DNA of 64,000 nucleotides from Xanthostigma xanthostigma (Eukaryota > Arthropoda > Insecta > Raphidioptera > Raphidiidae): assembly GCA_963575645.1 (NCBI GenBank), contig OY754464.1:64516948-64580947 (forward strand). The letters are read 5' to 3'. Below are positions 63,851 through 64,000 of this stretch, piece after piece; the first letter of the stretch is position 1; the number at the start of each line of letters is the position of its first letter. A program made the translations under genes and the position numbers. The notes below the pieces were generated by a model that ran no database searches, had not been told where the DNA came from, and saw only the letters and a program-made list of their open reading frames with translations.

Positions 63851-64000
63851 CTTAAAATGTTGAACTTGATCTTATTGTCTGTGAATTCCACTCGTAACTT
63901 GTGATGTAATAATAACAAAATATTAAGGAAATTCAAATTCATAAACGAATTATTATGATTCGATGTTTAAAATTTATTTGTTTAACTTTACAGAAAGGAC
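63851..64000. other. Intron upstream of exon 1 of the window
   Basis: AT-rich, no further exon seen before the window ends. Confidence 0.6.

Overview
This is a 64 kb stretch of an AT-rich, transposon-laden animal genome, most likely an insect. The grounds are spliced GT-AG genes with many introns, a BEL/Pao retroelement primed by tRNA-Tyr, hAT and mariner-type MITEs, and RTE-like 3' tails of kinds familiar from insects. I could not place it to order.

One host gene fills the window. It lies on the minus strand from about 63,850 down to 8,591: an axonemal dynein heavy chain of the DNAH10 (inner-arm I1/f, 1-beta) class. I resolved 44 consecutive coding exons (11,029 nt, about 3,676 codons). All have AC...CT borders on the plus strand (GT-AG introns), all phases agree, and there is no stop or frameshift. 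The order is tail (exons 1-11), linker (11-15), AAA1 (16-18), AAA2 (19-22), AAA3 (23-27), AAA4 (28-31), stalk and microtubule-binding domain (32-36), AAA5 (36-39), AAA6 (39-44). The first part of the tail lies right of the window, and the end of AAA6 plus the C-terminal domain (roughly 600 residues) lies left of it.

Almost everything else is mobile DNA inside introns. At 221-6754 a full-length BEL/Pao element with apparently identical LTRs, a 5-bp target duplication and an open 1,704-codon gag-pol sits inside an older foldback MITE. At 7207-7715 there is an inverted repeat with 252-bp arms that match throughout my reading. Seven hAT-type insertions are seen, five with clean 8-bp target duplications; one (35232-35822) keeps a single open frame for just the transposase dimerisation domain. 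At 27280-28969 there is a three-level nest: foldback in solo LTR in hAT. Solo LTRs lie at 27379-28731, 37119-37797 and 53318-54842. Two non-LTR retrotransposon fragments lie at 21301-21915 and 48313-49286. A short acidic repeat ORF lies at 54849-55016. The largest introns are those that hold these insertions.

I found no CRISPR array, operon, rRNA or convincing tRNA gene. No new multi-gene system is visible. The most unusual items are the hAT dimerisation-domain derivative, the long hairpin, the three-level nest, the altered AAA4 Walker B of the dynein, and the run of transposon ends close to 5' splice sites.
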